Positions 1-14,755 of a stretch of DNA of 64,000 nucleotides are shown here, in pieces (within the stretch, counting starts at the first letter, position 1; each line of letters starts with the position of its first letter). The notes under the pieces were generated by a model. It was not told the DNA's origin, did no database searches, and saw nothing but the letters and a program-made list of their open reading frames with translations. The position numbers and the translations under genes were made by a program. The stretch spans positions 86,139,948 to 86,203,947 of the forward strand of contig CM070873.1 in assembly GCA_036365515.1 (NCBI GenBank). Direction: 5' to 3'. Source of the stretch: Torymus aiolomorphi. Taxonomy: Eukaryota > Arthropoda > Insecta > Hymenoptera > Torymidae.

Positions 1-314
1 TTATTTACCTCAGTATATGTACAAGAATCTAATATATGTGATAAAGATTATTAAAAACATGGGGATTTAAAATGTTAAACCACTTAACAAACTTAACTGA
101 CTGATGTAGATATGACTGTTATGCGTGTTCATAGCTTACAAGTCTGATGGACCGTATACTGAGGTACCAGAATATTTGTTCTAAATATAAAATATTTTGA
201 GCTAAAAACAATACTTTTTTGTATTTCAGGGCAGAGATAGAGTTAAAAAATAAAGAAGAAGAAATAAAGAAGTATTTTAATAATTTTATCTTTAAAGCTG
301 TTTTCTACATAATG
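1..314. other. AT-rich sequence, nothing recognised
   Basis: No open frame, repeat or RNA could be supported here. It ends at the left end of a palindromic element. Confidence 0.4.
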
Positions 315-662
315 CAAAATTTTGAGCTCTGCCGTTGACTCCAGATTTAGGAACTGCATATGTTTAATGGGAGAGGTCCTAAAATTTTGCTATTTTATAT
401 GTCTATTGACTGAAGAATTGTATGTATCCAATTTACTTGATTAAATAATTTTTCACGGTCAAAGATGGCTAAAAAATCTGAATTTCACTTAAATTTAAGA
501 TTTTTGAGCAATTTTTGACCGTAAAAAATTATTTAATCAAATAAATTGGAAACGTACAACTCCTCAGTCAATAGTCATATAAAATACCAAAATTTTAGGA
601 ACTCTCCCATTAAAATATATGCAGTTCCTGAATCTGGAGTCGACGGCAGAGCCAAAATTTTG
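315..662. mobile_element. Palindromic MITE-like element
   Basis: The two halves are imperfect reverse complements around about position 488. CAAAATTTTGAGCTCTGCCG on the left matches the reverse complement of the right end, and the inner arms meet at ACGGTCAAA. No protein is encoded; the 77-aa frame at 546-779 is part of the repeat. The shape is that of a foldback or MITE. Confidence 0.75.
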
Positions 663-840
663 AAATGGCCATATATTTGGTTAAAATCGATCAAAAATTT
701 TCTTTTGGGTCTCATTTTATCACAAATTGAATATATTTTTAGGATATTACTTCTAAATATTTCTAATTATGAAAATTAATTTTTTTAGGTCATTTTATGA
801 AGAAAATTTTAAAGGTGTCTGATCCCATTAAAGGGATCAA

Positions 841-892
841 TAAATTAAGTTTGAGGAAGCTACGTGCCAATGAATTGGCAGCGGTTTTTTTT
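841..892 (+). repeat. Dispersed hairpin repeat, copy 1
   Basis: This copy has a leader AAGTTTGAGGAAGCTACG, a hairpin TGCCAAT-GA-ATTGGCA, then GCGG and a T run. The same block recurs near 3645, 3712, 23619, 40503 (reverse), 42640 and 55880. It abuts the long-TIR element that starts near 885. Confidence 0.7.
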
Positions 893-3408
893 ATTGGATT
901 TTTTATCAACTGCCCGTTATGCAATCATCTTGAAATCAATTTAGATGGTGAAGGGATTGTCTGAACTTCAAAAAACTGTCCTTGGAAAGTTATTTCGTCA
1001 CCTGAGTGATCCAAAATGGCGCCCGAAACGAGAATTTTCGCTCATTATGTTTAGGACGCGTTTTACTAAAAAACTATAAGCTTTTCGAAAAAGAATGCAT
1101 TAGAATTTTTTCAGAAATTTTCTTGAATTTTTTTAAATTTATGAAAAATACAAGTATAAACATTTTCAAAATTGTCTCTAAAAATTCTGCAAAAATTCTA
1201 ATGCATTCTTTGATGAATTCTAAGCACTTTTTATTGATTGCAATTTTTTCTGAAAGTTGATAGTTTTTGAGGAAAATAATCTTTAAAAAAAGAAAATAAA
1301 ACGTAAATTATCTTATCATTTTTTCGATTTAAGGCTTAGTTTATTTATAATAAGCTCATAAATATTTGAAAATTAGTATTTTACACCTGCAATATCTGAA
1401 ACTCAGCTAACTGCTTCTACTTGCGTTTTCTGAAAACAATTTGAAAAATGCACACTTTTTTATATTTTATCGATTATCAACGAAGTGCACTAGTTTTTCA
1501 TACTCAAAAATATGAGCATTTATTATTTATAATAATCTAAATAATCCTTTTCTTCATAAACGTTATAATCTTGTTTCTCAACTTTTGACCCAAAATTGAT
1601 TGACTAAAATATAAAAATAAAATACTTGTTTGAGAATGCCATAATTTATAATGGGGACATGCTGTAGGTGTTTACAAAATAAATTGAGAGCCAAACACTT
1701 TAGTAAATTAAATTATAATATATTCAAAATAACTATAAAATATAAATTACTATTACATATTTACATTATGAACCACTTAAAAATTGATATAAAAGTTGAT
1801 GTTACAAAGGTTGAGTTAAATGGATGAAAAGTTACAATAAATAGTTGAGTGTATGAGTGTTACAATTTCAGTGTATGAGTTTTCCTGTGTGAGTGTGGGT
1901 GAGTTTTACAATTAGAGTCTATGAGTTTTTATGAAGTACGTTGAGAATCACTGATGAGAGTAACCATTCAATAAATAACACAATCAATATTATTGATTTG
2001 ACTGTGGTTGAGTTTTTAATGAGATGACACGATTAGGTATTACTGACCTAATCGTGCCTGAGTATTTCCTAATTATACCGCGTGGTTATGCCTTCCGTAT
2101 AGCAGCGCATCTCTGCATAAAATGGCCGCATGTAATTGAGTAATTACCTTCTCGTACGTAGAGGTTATATTAATCCCTACGCTGATGAGTTGGTCGGTTG
2201 ATGGTGATTCAGCAACGATGATGAGCAGTTGAGAAGAGCCGTCAGTTGAGCATGATAACGTGAGATGAGATAAGCCGGTGAGATGAGTGTGAGGATGCGA
2301 AGCAGCCGATGAGAGAAGCCAGATGAAACCACAGTTGAGAAGCCAGTTGAGAAAAGCCGATTGAGAATCGCCAGTGTAATTTTTCTGCTTGAGAAATCCG
2401 GCTAAGTTTGGCGCAGCAGTAGCTGAGAGGTGATTCCTCGTGGCCAGCCAGATGCAGCGAGTCGGTGAGATATGCCATGTGATGAGATGCCGGTCGAACA
2501 GCACTGCTACACGAGGAGATGCCGTGTGAGAAGCTGCCGTGTGAGAAGCACTGCACTATGAATATGCCGTTAGAGACGGTCATGCGGCCTCGTGGCGAGC
2601 ACGCCGTCCAGACTTTTACTAGCGACTGAATGAGTGAGCACTTCCGTCTTCTTCCTTGTCTCGTTGTTCCCGAGGAGTGAGTCAAATCAACGTCTCCCTC
2701 ATTTACATGTGTAAACGTGAGAGAGACAGCATGCTTTTTGCCATACTCGGCTAATCAGTGTGGCGATTCAGCTGTTCCGCAGAGAGCAGCTGATGAGTGC
2801 TGCCGTCGCACGGCCGCCTGCTGAGTTATCCCTCAGTCGCGCAACCGCGGGAAATTCAAACATTGATAATTCTCAAACAATACTAATTTTCAAATATTTA
2901 TGAGCTTATTATAAATAAACTAAGCCTTAAATCGAAAAAATGATAAGATAATTTTCGTTTTATTTTCTTTTTTTAAAGATTATTTTCCTCAAAAACTATC
3001 AACTTTCAGAAAAAATTGCAATCAATAAAAAGTGCTTAGAATTCATCAAAGAATGCATTAGAATTTTTTCAGAATTTTTCTTGAATTTTTTTAAATTTAT
3101 GAAAAATTCGAGTATAAAAATTTTCAAAATTGTCTCTAAAAATTCTGAAAAAATTCTATTGTATTCTTTGATGAATTCTAAGCACTTTTTGTAATTATCA
3201 TTTTTTTCGAAAAGCTTATAGTTTTTTAGTTAAAGCGTCCTAAACATAATGAGCGAAAATTCTCGTTTCGGACGCCATTTTGGATCATTTAGGTAACAAA
3301 ATTAACTTCCCAAGGACAGTTTTTTGAAGTTCAGACAATCCCTCCATCATCTAAATTGATTTCAAAATGATTGCATAACGGAAAGTTGATAAAAAATCCA
3401 ATAAAAAA
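885..3408. mobile_element. DNA element with about 500-bp terminal inverted repeats
   Basis: The stretch 885-1382 is repeated in reverse orientation at 2878-3408, with shared blocks such as GATTGTCTGAACTTC and CGCTCATTATGTTTAGGACG. The 1.5-kb centre (1383-2877) is GC-richer and full of short TGAG/GCCGTGTGAGAAG repeats. It has two overlapping minus-strand frames (2073-2504 and 2242-2685) with no recognisable domain, which I do not call genes. This is probably a non-autonomous foldback-type transposon. I could not fix a target duplication. Confidence 0.7.
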
Positions 3409-3644
3409 AAAAATTTTTTATATCTTTTACACTTAAACTTCATTTTTGTGTAATAAAATTTTTTTTTTAATTTTGGATGTCACCATTGGAAAGATCGATG
3501 AAAAATCTATGAATTTCATGTGTTCAAAAATTTTTTAGGCCCAAATTTATCCCATCTAGAGAGCTCTGAAGAAGTGGTGAAAAAAGTGTTCCCGTGGGCG
3601 TTAATGGGTTAAATATTGGAATTAAAAATTAATTAAAGGAATCA

Positions 3645-3753
3645 GTAAATTAAGTTTGAGGAAGCTACGTGCCAATGAATTGCTAGCGGTTTTTTAGGCA
3701 TCAATGAAAAACGTTTGAGAAAGCTAAGTGCGAATGAATTGGCAGCGTTTTTT
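3645..3753 (+). repeat. Dispersed hairpin repeat, two tandem copies
   Basis: Two successive copies of the hairpin repeat occur at 3645-3693 and 3712-3753. The first has a changed right stem (TTGCTAGC). The upstream AATTAATTAAAGGAATCAG is also found next to the copies near 40503 and 42640, so the full repeat unit is about 95 bp. Confidence 0.65.
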
Positions 3754-4400
3754 CTTTCGTTTATTTACAGTTTTTTACATTTTATTATTTTTTTCATTTA
3801 CATTTATATTTTCCACGCATGCTAAAATTTTTGTTAAGATATAAACAAAAAAATTAAAATTAAAAATTTTTATAGATTCAAACAGTTTCTTACGCTTTAT
3901 CATATTTTGTTTTTAATTAAACATAAAATAACATAAACAATAAAAAGTAAAAACAATGTAGCAAATTGTATAGAAATGTAAAATTATGTAAAAAAAAAGT
4001 AAGTTTCTGTAAAAAACTGTAAACTATTATAATTTCTTACACTTTTTCATACTTTTTTATGTTTTCTTACGGTTTCTTACGAGTTTTTAGCGTTTGTTAC
4101 ATTTTTTTAACATTTTCAATTTGCACTACGGCTGTTCGTATGATAGTTCATTTTTTCACATTTAGAAGTTTTATCCATACGCAAATGCTGTTTTGGGTTT
4201 ATTTTTTCCAATGCGGTATCAATGATTTGTCATGAAAATTTTATAGCTCGAAAACTCTGATGCATAATAGAAAGGAGTACAATATCCCACCAAAAAGATG
4301 TGTTTCGCAGTGGGGAAATCATCGGAAGTGCGGTGATAATATTTGATAATATCAGAACTCTACTGTGACACACCGCTATCTTTCTTTGTGTGTAAGCAGG
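3754..4400. other. AT-rich spacer with degenerate GTAAAAAACTGTAA / TTTCTTAC repeats
   Basis: Short inverted motifs (TTTACAGTTTTTTACA and TGTAAAAAACTGTAAA) suggest a decayed palindromic element around 3765-4030. Nothing else is supported before the promoter region of the next gene. Confidence 0.4.
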
Positions 4401-4409
4401 TTTTATGAA

Positions 4410-4436
4410 TATAAAGGCTTTAGCGTTCTACAGTAT
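4410..4436 (+). promoter_or_regulatory. Candidate TATA box and initiator of the lachesin-like gene
   Basis: TATAAAGG starts at 4410 and an initiator-like TACAGTA lies about 20 bp downstream, about 75 bp before the ATG at 4511. The spacing is a little short for a classical TATA-Inr pair, so this is only a candidate. Confidence 0.4.
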
Positions 4437-4510
4437 AAGTTATAAGTTTGGTTTTTACATAATATATATAAAATATATTACCATCAGTCAAGCTTTTTTT
4501 AAGTAAAAAA

Positions 4511-7500
4511 ATGAAATTAATAAAAAAAAAAACTTTTATTAATGTAATATTTACTTTAGTTTTATTAAAACTTGGTATGTATCCTATTATTATTTCTATA
4601 ATACTATTAAATTTTTTCTCTTTACATCCTTAATTCATTTTACCTATTTCAGTATATACGCAAGGAGCCGAAATAAAAAATATTACTAAGAATGAAATAA
4701 AATCTTTAGGAAGTAAAGTTGAATTTTGTTGTGAATTAGATAATGCTGAAAATTACACATTATTATGGCTAAAAGTAAGCGATAATCGACAGGAACAATA
4801 TCTTCTTGCAATTAATGAAACATTACTGAGCCCCAATGGGAGATTTACAGTAAAGTATGATAGAAAAAAATCAAATTACATTTTAAAAGTATGTATTTTT
4901 TTTATTTATTTTCTGTTTCCTCAATTTATTAGTTATGTTAAAAAATATTAAATTGGTAACTATATAAAATTTAATCTATTAAGATTACAGATTTAGAATC
5001 AAACGATGCAGGCTTCTATCAATGTCAAATATCAGTGGACATTTATAAAAAAGAAATCGCAGAAGTTAAGCTCGATATAAAGCAGCCTCCCAAAATAACT
5101 AACATCTCACGAAGTTCTGAAACAATCATTGAAGGAGGATCAATAACTTTATATTGTCTGGCAAAGGGACAACCTATGCCAAAAATTTCGTGGAAGAGGG
5201 AAAATGATGAAATTTTACCATTTGGTAACACATTGTATAGGTAAGAATATAATACATTTACTACTAGCTGCAATTCTTCGCTTCGTTGAAATCTTCTTTT
5301 TAAAAGATACATTTAAATGTTTAATTTAAATTGTTTCCGTATGGAAATAATAACAAAACTATAAAAACATATAAAAACATACCTGTAGTTCTGATTGGTT
5401 TTTACGGTTTTTAAATTTTTATACGAATTTTTACCATTTTATACAATTTCTTACGTTTCGTACAAAAATATTGGTTACAAGTATGTCGAAAGCATTCCTA
5501 CAGTAAAATTAAAATGTTAAGGGTACTTATATAGTACCCTTTATACGATTATATTGTTTTATACGATGTATTCTTTTATACGATTTTTACAGCTTATTAA
5601 ATATATTTTTCACTTGTTTAATCAAAATTTTAATAGATTATGAGTTTCCGAAGAAATTACAAAACCTTTTTTTAAAAAAAGCTTTTCATACTTAACAATT
5701 GTGCAGAACGAGTGAAAACTCGAAAATTGTGCATTGTATGGCCCATATGACAGTAGACTATATGTACAGTAGACTATATGTCTACTGTCATATAGGCCAT
5801 ACAATGCACAATTTTCGAGTTTTCACTCGTTCTGCACAATTGTTAAGTATGAAAAGCCCTTTTTAAAAAAAGGTTTTGTAATTTCTTTGGAAACTTATAG
5901 TCTATTAAAATTTTGATTAAACAAGTGAAAAATATTTTAATAAGCTGTAAAAATCGTATAAAACAATAAAAACCTTTATGAATAAGCAGGAAGCTGTATA
6001 AAAATAGACTTGTGAAGTTATAACCAGAGATAAGCATTATTCGTCCGTAAAATTTTTCTGAATACTTCAGTAAATAGGGTAGATGTCCGTATTAGCGTGG
6101 TTTAAGAAACTCTTCAAGTTTTATCGCATAATAATAGACTATTTAAGCTGTCTCAGAGATTCCGGGTAGGTTTATATTGATAATAAAAGTAATAATCTAC
6201 ACGAGACAATTTTTTTTTTATAGAAAAATATTAATATTTATGAAAGTTACAAGCAATATGAAAAAAAAAATTTGTACGCATTTGTGTGCCCTAGCAGACA
6301 ACAAAGTACATACATTTTTGTGTGCTCCGTATTAATGTGGGTGTACACGTTTATGTGCCCCACATTAGTGTGTCTTGATAATATTATCATTGCCAACAAC
6401 ATTATTTTGTTAACTGTAGTGCATGTATAATCAATTTCTAACCCTTGTTTACATTATATGTTAATTAATTCCAATACAATAAAAACTGCGGAAGGTCGTC
6501 AATGCGATATGAAACAACGTTTGTGCGCAGACAACCCAACCTAATTTTTAACCTACGAGTATGCCCGTATTGTATTTGTGCACACACAAATCTGGACAAG
6601 TCGTTTTTCACTGCTATATTAGTAGACACCATTAATTAAAATTAATTAATATTAAATTAATTAATATTAATTAATTAACCATTAATTAATATTAAAATCA
6701 ATTGAAAACCTTTATATTAAGGTTTATTATATAACATAATATTATTTTATGATGTAATCAATTGTATCCCACATTAAAATCCTTCCGAAACATTATTTAA
6801 TGTTACTTTTAAAAATGTCATTTCTTAGCAAGTTTGAACAAGGAAACACCGTGACACACCGCAAACCGTAAAACATATTTTTGAAAGTTCTTTTTTAATG
6901 TTATAGTAAATGAAAACAAATTAAGTAATTAATTCTATTTAAACTTAATTAACTATACTTTATGAAAAAAATATATTTTAGTGTTACTTTTTTACTCGTC
7001 CATTTCTAGGATATGTTTTAATAATAGGGCACACAAATATGGACAGGCACACTAATACGGACCGCTACCCTATTTGATGCAATGTAATAATTTTAATTAT
7101 AAACACGTTTCTCATAAAAACTGGGCCTTTAGAAGTGCTTTGAAAAAATATTCGAAAAAATTATTCGTCGAATATTGTTTCAAATATATTTTCCTATTAT
7201 TAGAAGTTTTTTAAAAAAATATTCAAAATTATTCGTCGAATAATTTTTTCTTATATTTTTTCAAATCACTTCTAAAGGCCAAGTTTTTATGAGAAAAGTG
7301 TTTATTAATTAAAATTATTTCATTGCATCAAATATTTAATGAAATAATATGAGTATTTGAAAAAAATTTGTGGACGAATAATGCCAATCTCTATGGTTAT
7401 AACGAACAAAAATTATTAATATTTTGGATTAATTCTTAATCCAACTGATTTCTCCAATTTTGTCGAATTAATCTCCGTTTGAAATTCAGTTTGGGGATTT

Positions 7501-9699
7501 ATCGTTTGAGAGATATTTGCAAAAGAAATATTTGATATTGGTCGTGGCGCTAAAATGGAATAAATCTTTTGCGAATTATGAAAATATGAAATATATGTAA
7601 ATTTTCTGATATAAATAATTAAAAATAATCATTTTCTTTGTAAATCTAAAAATATCTCGCAATGCTAGTGATTTTGGTTTAGTGATTTTTCGACATAAAA
7701 ATAATTTTATAAATAAATTAAAATGAACCTAATTTCTTAAAAATTTCATATTTTATGGACTATATCTAGTTCTCTCCGCACTTGCGGATTAATATACTTG
7801 TTTTAACAGTAACTGAGTAATATTATTCATTTACGTGAACATTTATTATCATTTTAAATATATAGCAAAAAATGGTATCGTTCCTAAGATAATCCTACAA
7901 TAAGATAATTTATTTATGCAAACTTTTGAATATGATTTATTTTTCATTTTAGCGCCTCGCCATATCAAATATTTCTTTGGAGGAAGAAAAAATTGTAAAT
8001 CCAAATACATTTCTGTAGAATTCTGAACATTTCTGTAGATTTGTATACATTTCTGTACATTATTGTTACTTATGAGACTTTTGTATATGTATGGCAATAT
8101 GCAGAAATGTACAGAAATGTACAGAAATGTATTTTTAAATTAAAAATAAATTTTTTAATTATTAAACAATTTTTATATAGTTCAATTGAACTGTACATTT
8201 CCGTATATTTTAGAACATATTTGTACATTTCTGCACATATATGTATATTTCTATACATTTCTCTACATTTCTGCATATTGTCGTACATTTCTGTAATACA
8301 AAAGTCTCATAAGTAACAATAATGTACAGAAATGAATAGAAATTTTCAGAATTGTACAGAAATGTACTTGGATTTACAGTTTTTGCTTTCTCAAAGGGAA
8401 AGCTTTGTAACGGTGAAAATTTTCAAATCAAGGATTTTGATGAATTACGATATTTTTGAAGTTCCTGAGTCAGAATAATAGGTTTTAAAAAAATGTATGT
8501 ATGTACGTATGTACTCTCTAAAGTTGAATTAGTGAAAATTGCTCCACCATTTCAATTAGTAGAAAAAACTTCTAATTTATTAGTGAATATTCACTATTTC
8601 ATTTAGTATAGTTTATTAAAACTACTATTTTGATTAGTAGTTTTTACTAATTTAATTAGTAGTTTTTAAAAAACCACTAATGAAATAGTGAATATTCACT
8701 AATAAATTAGTAGTTTTTCTACTAATTGAAATGGTGGAGCAATTTTCACTAATTCAACTTTAGTTTTCACTATTCAACGGAATTAGCTGAATTTTCGCAT
8801 GCACCTTAGGAATGTCTTAACTTAGAACTGATTAAATTTTGAAGTCAAATGGATGACTTGAAAGTCTTATTTTAAAAAAAATAACAATTTTGTAAAAATT
8901 TTTTTTTTTGAAAAATAATTTTTTTTTTTTAATTTTTTTAAAGATATGCCAAATAGAAACCAATATTCTTGAATTATATTCGATTTCCTTCTAAATTATG
9001 TCTTTTAAGACTACTCACGAGTTATTTTTGACGTAAAAATGTTGATTTGAAAAAGTAGTAATTTTTTGGAAAAATTAAATAGTTTTATGAATTACGAGTA
9101 ACTTTTTCGGCATTACATCTCAAATGTAGACCCATATTCTCAACGTACATTCTATTTCCTTCTAAATTATGCATTTCAAAACTACTTACTAGCAATTTTT
9201 GGCTTACAATTGAGAATTTGAAAAAGTAGCAACTTTTTGAGTAGGGGAGCTATAGGGGTTCTGGGTCACTTACCATCGGAGCTGGTGCTCGGTCGGTAAG
9301 GTAGAGCGCTACCTTGCCGATGGATGGTAATTGCAGGGAGACCGATAACCCAACTCGGTCGGTAAGGTAGAGCGCCACCTTGCCGGTGGGTGGTAATTGC
9401 AGGGCGGTCAATAACCCAACTCGGTCGGTAAGGTAGAGCGCTACCTTGCCGGTGGGCGGTCAACTCGGTCGGTAATGTAGAGCACTGCCTTACCGGTAAT
9501 TGCAGGTAGGCCAATAACCCAACTCTACCGGCCGAACGCTCTACCTTATCAACAGAGCAGACTGCAGGGAGGGCACTAACCCAACTCTACCGGTAGAAAG
9601 CTCTACCTTATCAACAGAGCATTATCACCCAACTCTACCTTACCGGCAGTCTACCGGCAGTTGATAACCCAAATACTATACACCATATATGCTATATAT

Positions 9700-9782
<83 letters not shown>

Positions 9783-12700
9783 TATACTACATATATATAT
9801 TATACTATACTATACTATACTATACTATACTCTATATGCTATATATACTATGTATACTATATCCGAATTCCCATGCTGCTCAATTTGAATTTCGCGCCGC
9901 CGAGAGTTCCACGCGCTCCACTAGGCGGCGAGCGGCAACCGTCGCACTGTCGGGACTTCCCCGCGCTGGGAGTGTAGTTCCGCGCGCTCCACTAGGCGGC
10001 AAGCGGCAGGCGTCGCGCTGCCTACTGCTAAGTCGACGCGGTGCCGGCTATAAGTCAGGCTATGCTCCAACAACCACCTACACTCACGTGAGGGCGGGTG
10101 GTATTTTGCTAAATAATTATTATTAATTAATTATTAATTAATTATTAATTAATTATTATTACTTTTTTACTTTTTCACTTTTTTACTTTTTTCACTTTTT
10201 TCATTTTTTTCATTTTTTTAGTGGTGGGGGCCCCAACCGCCGTCCCCACCTGTGGAGCACTCCATTAAACTATGGCTCCCCCATTTTTTCCCTTTTTACT
10301 CGTCCTCAGTCAAGTCGATGATCTGCGGGTGTAAAGTATACCCGAAGCATCCTCCAGGCTCTTCGACCAGGATCGCAACCATACCGTCATCCTCGGGATG
10401 GGAATTGAGGAAGAGAGAGAGGATGCACTGCTCGCTCCAATAACCATCTGGAAGCAGTTCATCCTCGCTCTCCTCCTCAACCTCCATCTCCTCCTCGGCG
10501 GCTGCGAACCAGGTCTGGCAGGGAATCACTTCTAAAGGTGGCATCTTGCTTGACTGAGTGACGAATGATAATTTTTTTGGTCCTCTGCTCCATATATACC
10601 CAAACTTGCATTACATTATATGGGTTTTCACTATCAGGAGTGCACATTTTTTTAAGCAGACGAATTTCCAAGAAACTCCACTCTCTCTTCATAGCAGACC
10701 ATCAGAGAGTGCAAGCGCACGCGAAAGTTTAAAAATTAACGTAGATATGAATTTATTAATCCATTATCGACCAATAAAGTCATATTACAAGTCCTAAAAT
10801 TTTGTCCGTTTCGCCGTTTCCATCTATCCGACAGAGATATGGGCGGGAATTCAAAATTTATAGAGTAACAATTTTTTATTTTTTTAAATAGTGGAAGCCC
10901 CAACCATCGCTCCCACCTGTGAGGTACAACCACATACAATTACCTCTCCATTATTACATTTATTAATTATACATTCCACTTAACATTACGTGTAGAGGTT
11001 TACATTGACTTAAATCCACTTCATCCACGGCGTTGTCGTCGGCGCTCACGTAGAAGCTGCCAATCGATGACTCTGGTCTGCTGCTGCTGCTGTCAAGTAT
11101 CCACTTTTTCAATGCGAATACGTTCTGAACGGCGCAGTTGCCATATTCCAAGGTATGATATGTACACTGTATATATGGCTCCTCTCGGTTTAGCGTCTGC
11201 AGCGAAGGACAGCCCATCTCCTCGACGTTGCATATAGTTCTACAAAATTACGTTTGATAAAGTAAACAAAGATTATATATGAGGTAAGTATACTTACGTA
11301 TTTAACAATATATCCTACAACCACCTCTTCTTCTCCATCCCCTTGACGTACACCTTCTTCGCGTCTATCAAACCATACTGTACACTCTCCACCAGCTTCG
11401 TGTACGGGATTTCGCCAGAGCTCCAGGGCATGCCATGATAGTTCAACTCCAGCCAGCGATTCGTGCTCTTGCACTCACTCGGTAGATCGTCCCAACGGTG
11501 CGGAGATTTGAAGCTGTACACCCACGATGTAGCATCATCCTCTAGAGCAGCGATGGCCACCTCCTTGAAGACGAACTCGTTGTCAGCGGCTTCGAAGCCC
11601 TGCACGTCCACCACGTACTCCATGACGAATGAGCTCCTCGACTCGATACGCCGCTTATATACCCTAGCAGACCTTCCCCCACCGCTCTGCAGCGAGCGCT
11701 CTGTACAGAGTGCTCTACCCCCATCACCGCGCTCCCTACCAAGTCCCGCCCCCATGGAGCTCGCTGATTGGCTGACCTGCATAGAATTCTTGGAAAAACG
11801 GTTTCGACAGGTTGAGACCTGCACAGAGCTCTCTGATTGGCTGACGCAAGTTCAAACCCGCATAGAATTCTTGGAAAAATGTTTTCAACAGGTTGAGACC
11901 TGCACGGAGCTCTCTGATTGGCTGACGCAATTTCAAACATCCAATAGAATTCTTGGAAAAATGGCATGGAGCTCTCTGATTGGTCGAGCACCACGATCCG
12001 AAATATAAAAGGGGAGGTACGAAATTTAGACAAGTTTCTTCACGTTTCAGCTTACTATATTACATACGAGCCCTACGGTATTTCTACCTTACTGACAGAG
12101 CTGATTATCTCCATCGGTAATTGTAATACATTAACTTTTACATACAATGAATGCATTATATACTATGTGAACTACGTATACTGTATATGCTGTATATACT
12201 ACATATACTATGTATACTGCATATACTATGTGAACTACATATACTATGTATGCTGTGTATACTATGTATACTACATATACTATGTATACTGCATATACTA
12301 TGTATACTGCATATACTATATGTACTACATATACTATACATACTAGCACTCTCCACCACTGCGCGCGAGCGCTCTCTCCACCATGCTATCAGTACCAACG
12401 ATTGATAAGGTAGAAATCTAATTTAGCGACAGAGTGGGAAATACAAAATGGCGGGAAATTTAAGAAGCTGGACAAAATTTTCACCATTCCGGCGGGAATT
12501 CGTGGAGCATCGAACGGTAAAATTTTTTGGGGAGTGATGAGAGCCCCAACTATCGCTCTCACCTGTGAGGTACATTACCTATCCATCATTTATTAATAGA
12601 GTTTATTCATAATCTATATGTATGTATTTGAAGTAAAAATTTTTCATCAGCTTGACGTTGTGAAGTACACACGCAGCTTTGTATGCTCCATTGTGATTGC

Positions 12701-14720
12701 TGCAAACAGTCACCGCCTTGTTAGGCTCGTCAAAGCCTGGATAACCGTACTCGATGACATCGATAGCGTGGACTTTGAAGCGTCTTAACCTCTCCTGACT
12801 TCACCATGGACAAATACCTTCGTTGCATCATACAGACTATCTCGAATGATTTTCTCCACGTCAGTGTAGAGAATGTCTCCAGATTTCCAGGCCAGACCGT
12901 GATAGCAATGCTCCAACCATGTATCTCGCGTCGGTACTTGTCCGTGAGTCGACGCCATGGATACGGCTCTCGAAACATGAGCACCAGAGGTTCTGATTTG
13001 TCGTCTAGAGGAAGTATGGCGAGTTCCTTGAGAATGAAATCGTTCACTGGTTGCTTGAAGCCCTGCATGTCTACGACGTACTCCATTATGTATGATCGCG
13101 CTGTATGCTACTTCAACCAATCAGAAGGCTTTCCGCAGGTTGTGACCTGATGATTGATTATTGGAAAGTTTAATCCATTATTATGTGATGAAAACCTCAG
13201 CAGGCTGATATAATCGAAGCCTCGCCTAACCACTTGCGAGAGTACTTTCATATTAAAGCAACCTAGCGGTCAGCTGAGCAACTACTACGCTGGCTTTTCC
13301 AGACATCTATGTATGCTAACCTAAAAAAAATTTGTATTTTTTAAATGGTGAGAGCCCCAACGATCGCTTCCACCTGTGAGGTACAACCACATATAATTAC
13401 CTCCCAATCAATCAACATTCCCTTACCATTTAATATATGAGCCTTGCCTCACGAAGTTCATTAATAACAAAATAGATTTCTGCAGAGTTATTTACCATAT
13501 TTTGCTCAACAATGAGTACTCGAAGACGGTCAACTAATTTGTTAGGGTCATCCCAGACATTGAGTTCATATGCAGTTGCAATATTGCCTTGCAATGATGA
13601 AACAACTTCTTCCTCCTCCTCCTCATCATCACTAGGCCACAGTCTTTTTTTCCATTTACATTTCCAATTAATCAAGTCCTTATTTTTTATTTTACATTTG
13701 TCATGTTTTTCTTTCCAAAGTTTTCTCGATGAATTTTTATTGGTTGAGAAATCAGATGCATCTTTATTAGAATGATAAGCTTGGTAATAATTATTCACGT
13801 TATTGGCAGTTTCCACTAGAGAATGAGAGTCAATTTGAGAATTTTCTTGATTGACAGTTGTGAGATTTAGAGGATTGACCTTCAATTTGGCTACCACTGC
13901 AGATTCATTTCGCTCGGTAGTCTTATATTTCTCTCCCATTACATTACTAGCATTTTTAACTTCAGAAAGGGCACCTTTCGATCCTGGAAATACTCTTGAC
14001 GATTGTTCGAACATTGGTGAAATAAAATTATAAAATTTTTTACTTTTTAGTTTCCGAATCGACTCATTTGCGCAGTGCAGCTTTTTATGAGCACATGAAC
14101 TTACTATGATCATTCTATAATTTTCCAAATCAGCTGAATTAATGCGATTTCCATCAGGATTTTTTTTAAACAGCAACTGTAATAAGCCCTCAGTCAGTTG
14201 GAAAGTTGCACCGCATACTTTCACGATATTACCTTCAAACTCTATAGGCGAATTACCAATCATAAGAATATTTGCTTTTTTGTAAACACCGTATACATTA
14301 TCAAGATACCTCTTTGAATTACGTTTGAGCTTGGATAAGTATTTCTTGACAAGTGAAACCATTTTCTTATCAGCGTCAACGGCACTGGTATATGAAACAC
14401 TATCAATACTATCTAAATCTGCCGTCATCTTTAAATAAGAGACATCATTTCTCACATTATCGAGAGAATTGTCGATGATGTTCTTCAAAGACATAGATTT
14501 TTGCTTGATAGCATCTTTGAATATACGAAGATTATCCGCTTCTCGCTGAGGATATGCCATGTTTATGCTTTCAGAGTTCAGTTCGAACTAAACATATATT
14601 AAAGCTGCAGCTATTATTTATAGTCAAATCCATTCGCGGCACACATAACACAAAATCTGAGGTGTATATGTATCAACACTTCAGCTGAACTCTGACTAAT
14701 GATAATTTCATTTGTTTTAC

Positions 14721-14755
<35 letters not shown>

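Noticed and set aside
2073..2685. Two overlapping minus-strand frames of about 145 aa
   Set aside because: They lie in the repeat-rich centre of a long-TIR element, overlap each other in different frames and show no domain.
9661..10126. Open frames rich in Thr-His or Tyr at the CA/TATA microsatellite
   Set aside because: They are translations of simple repeats; length varies between arms and no domain is present.
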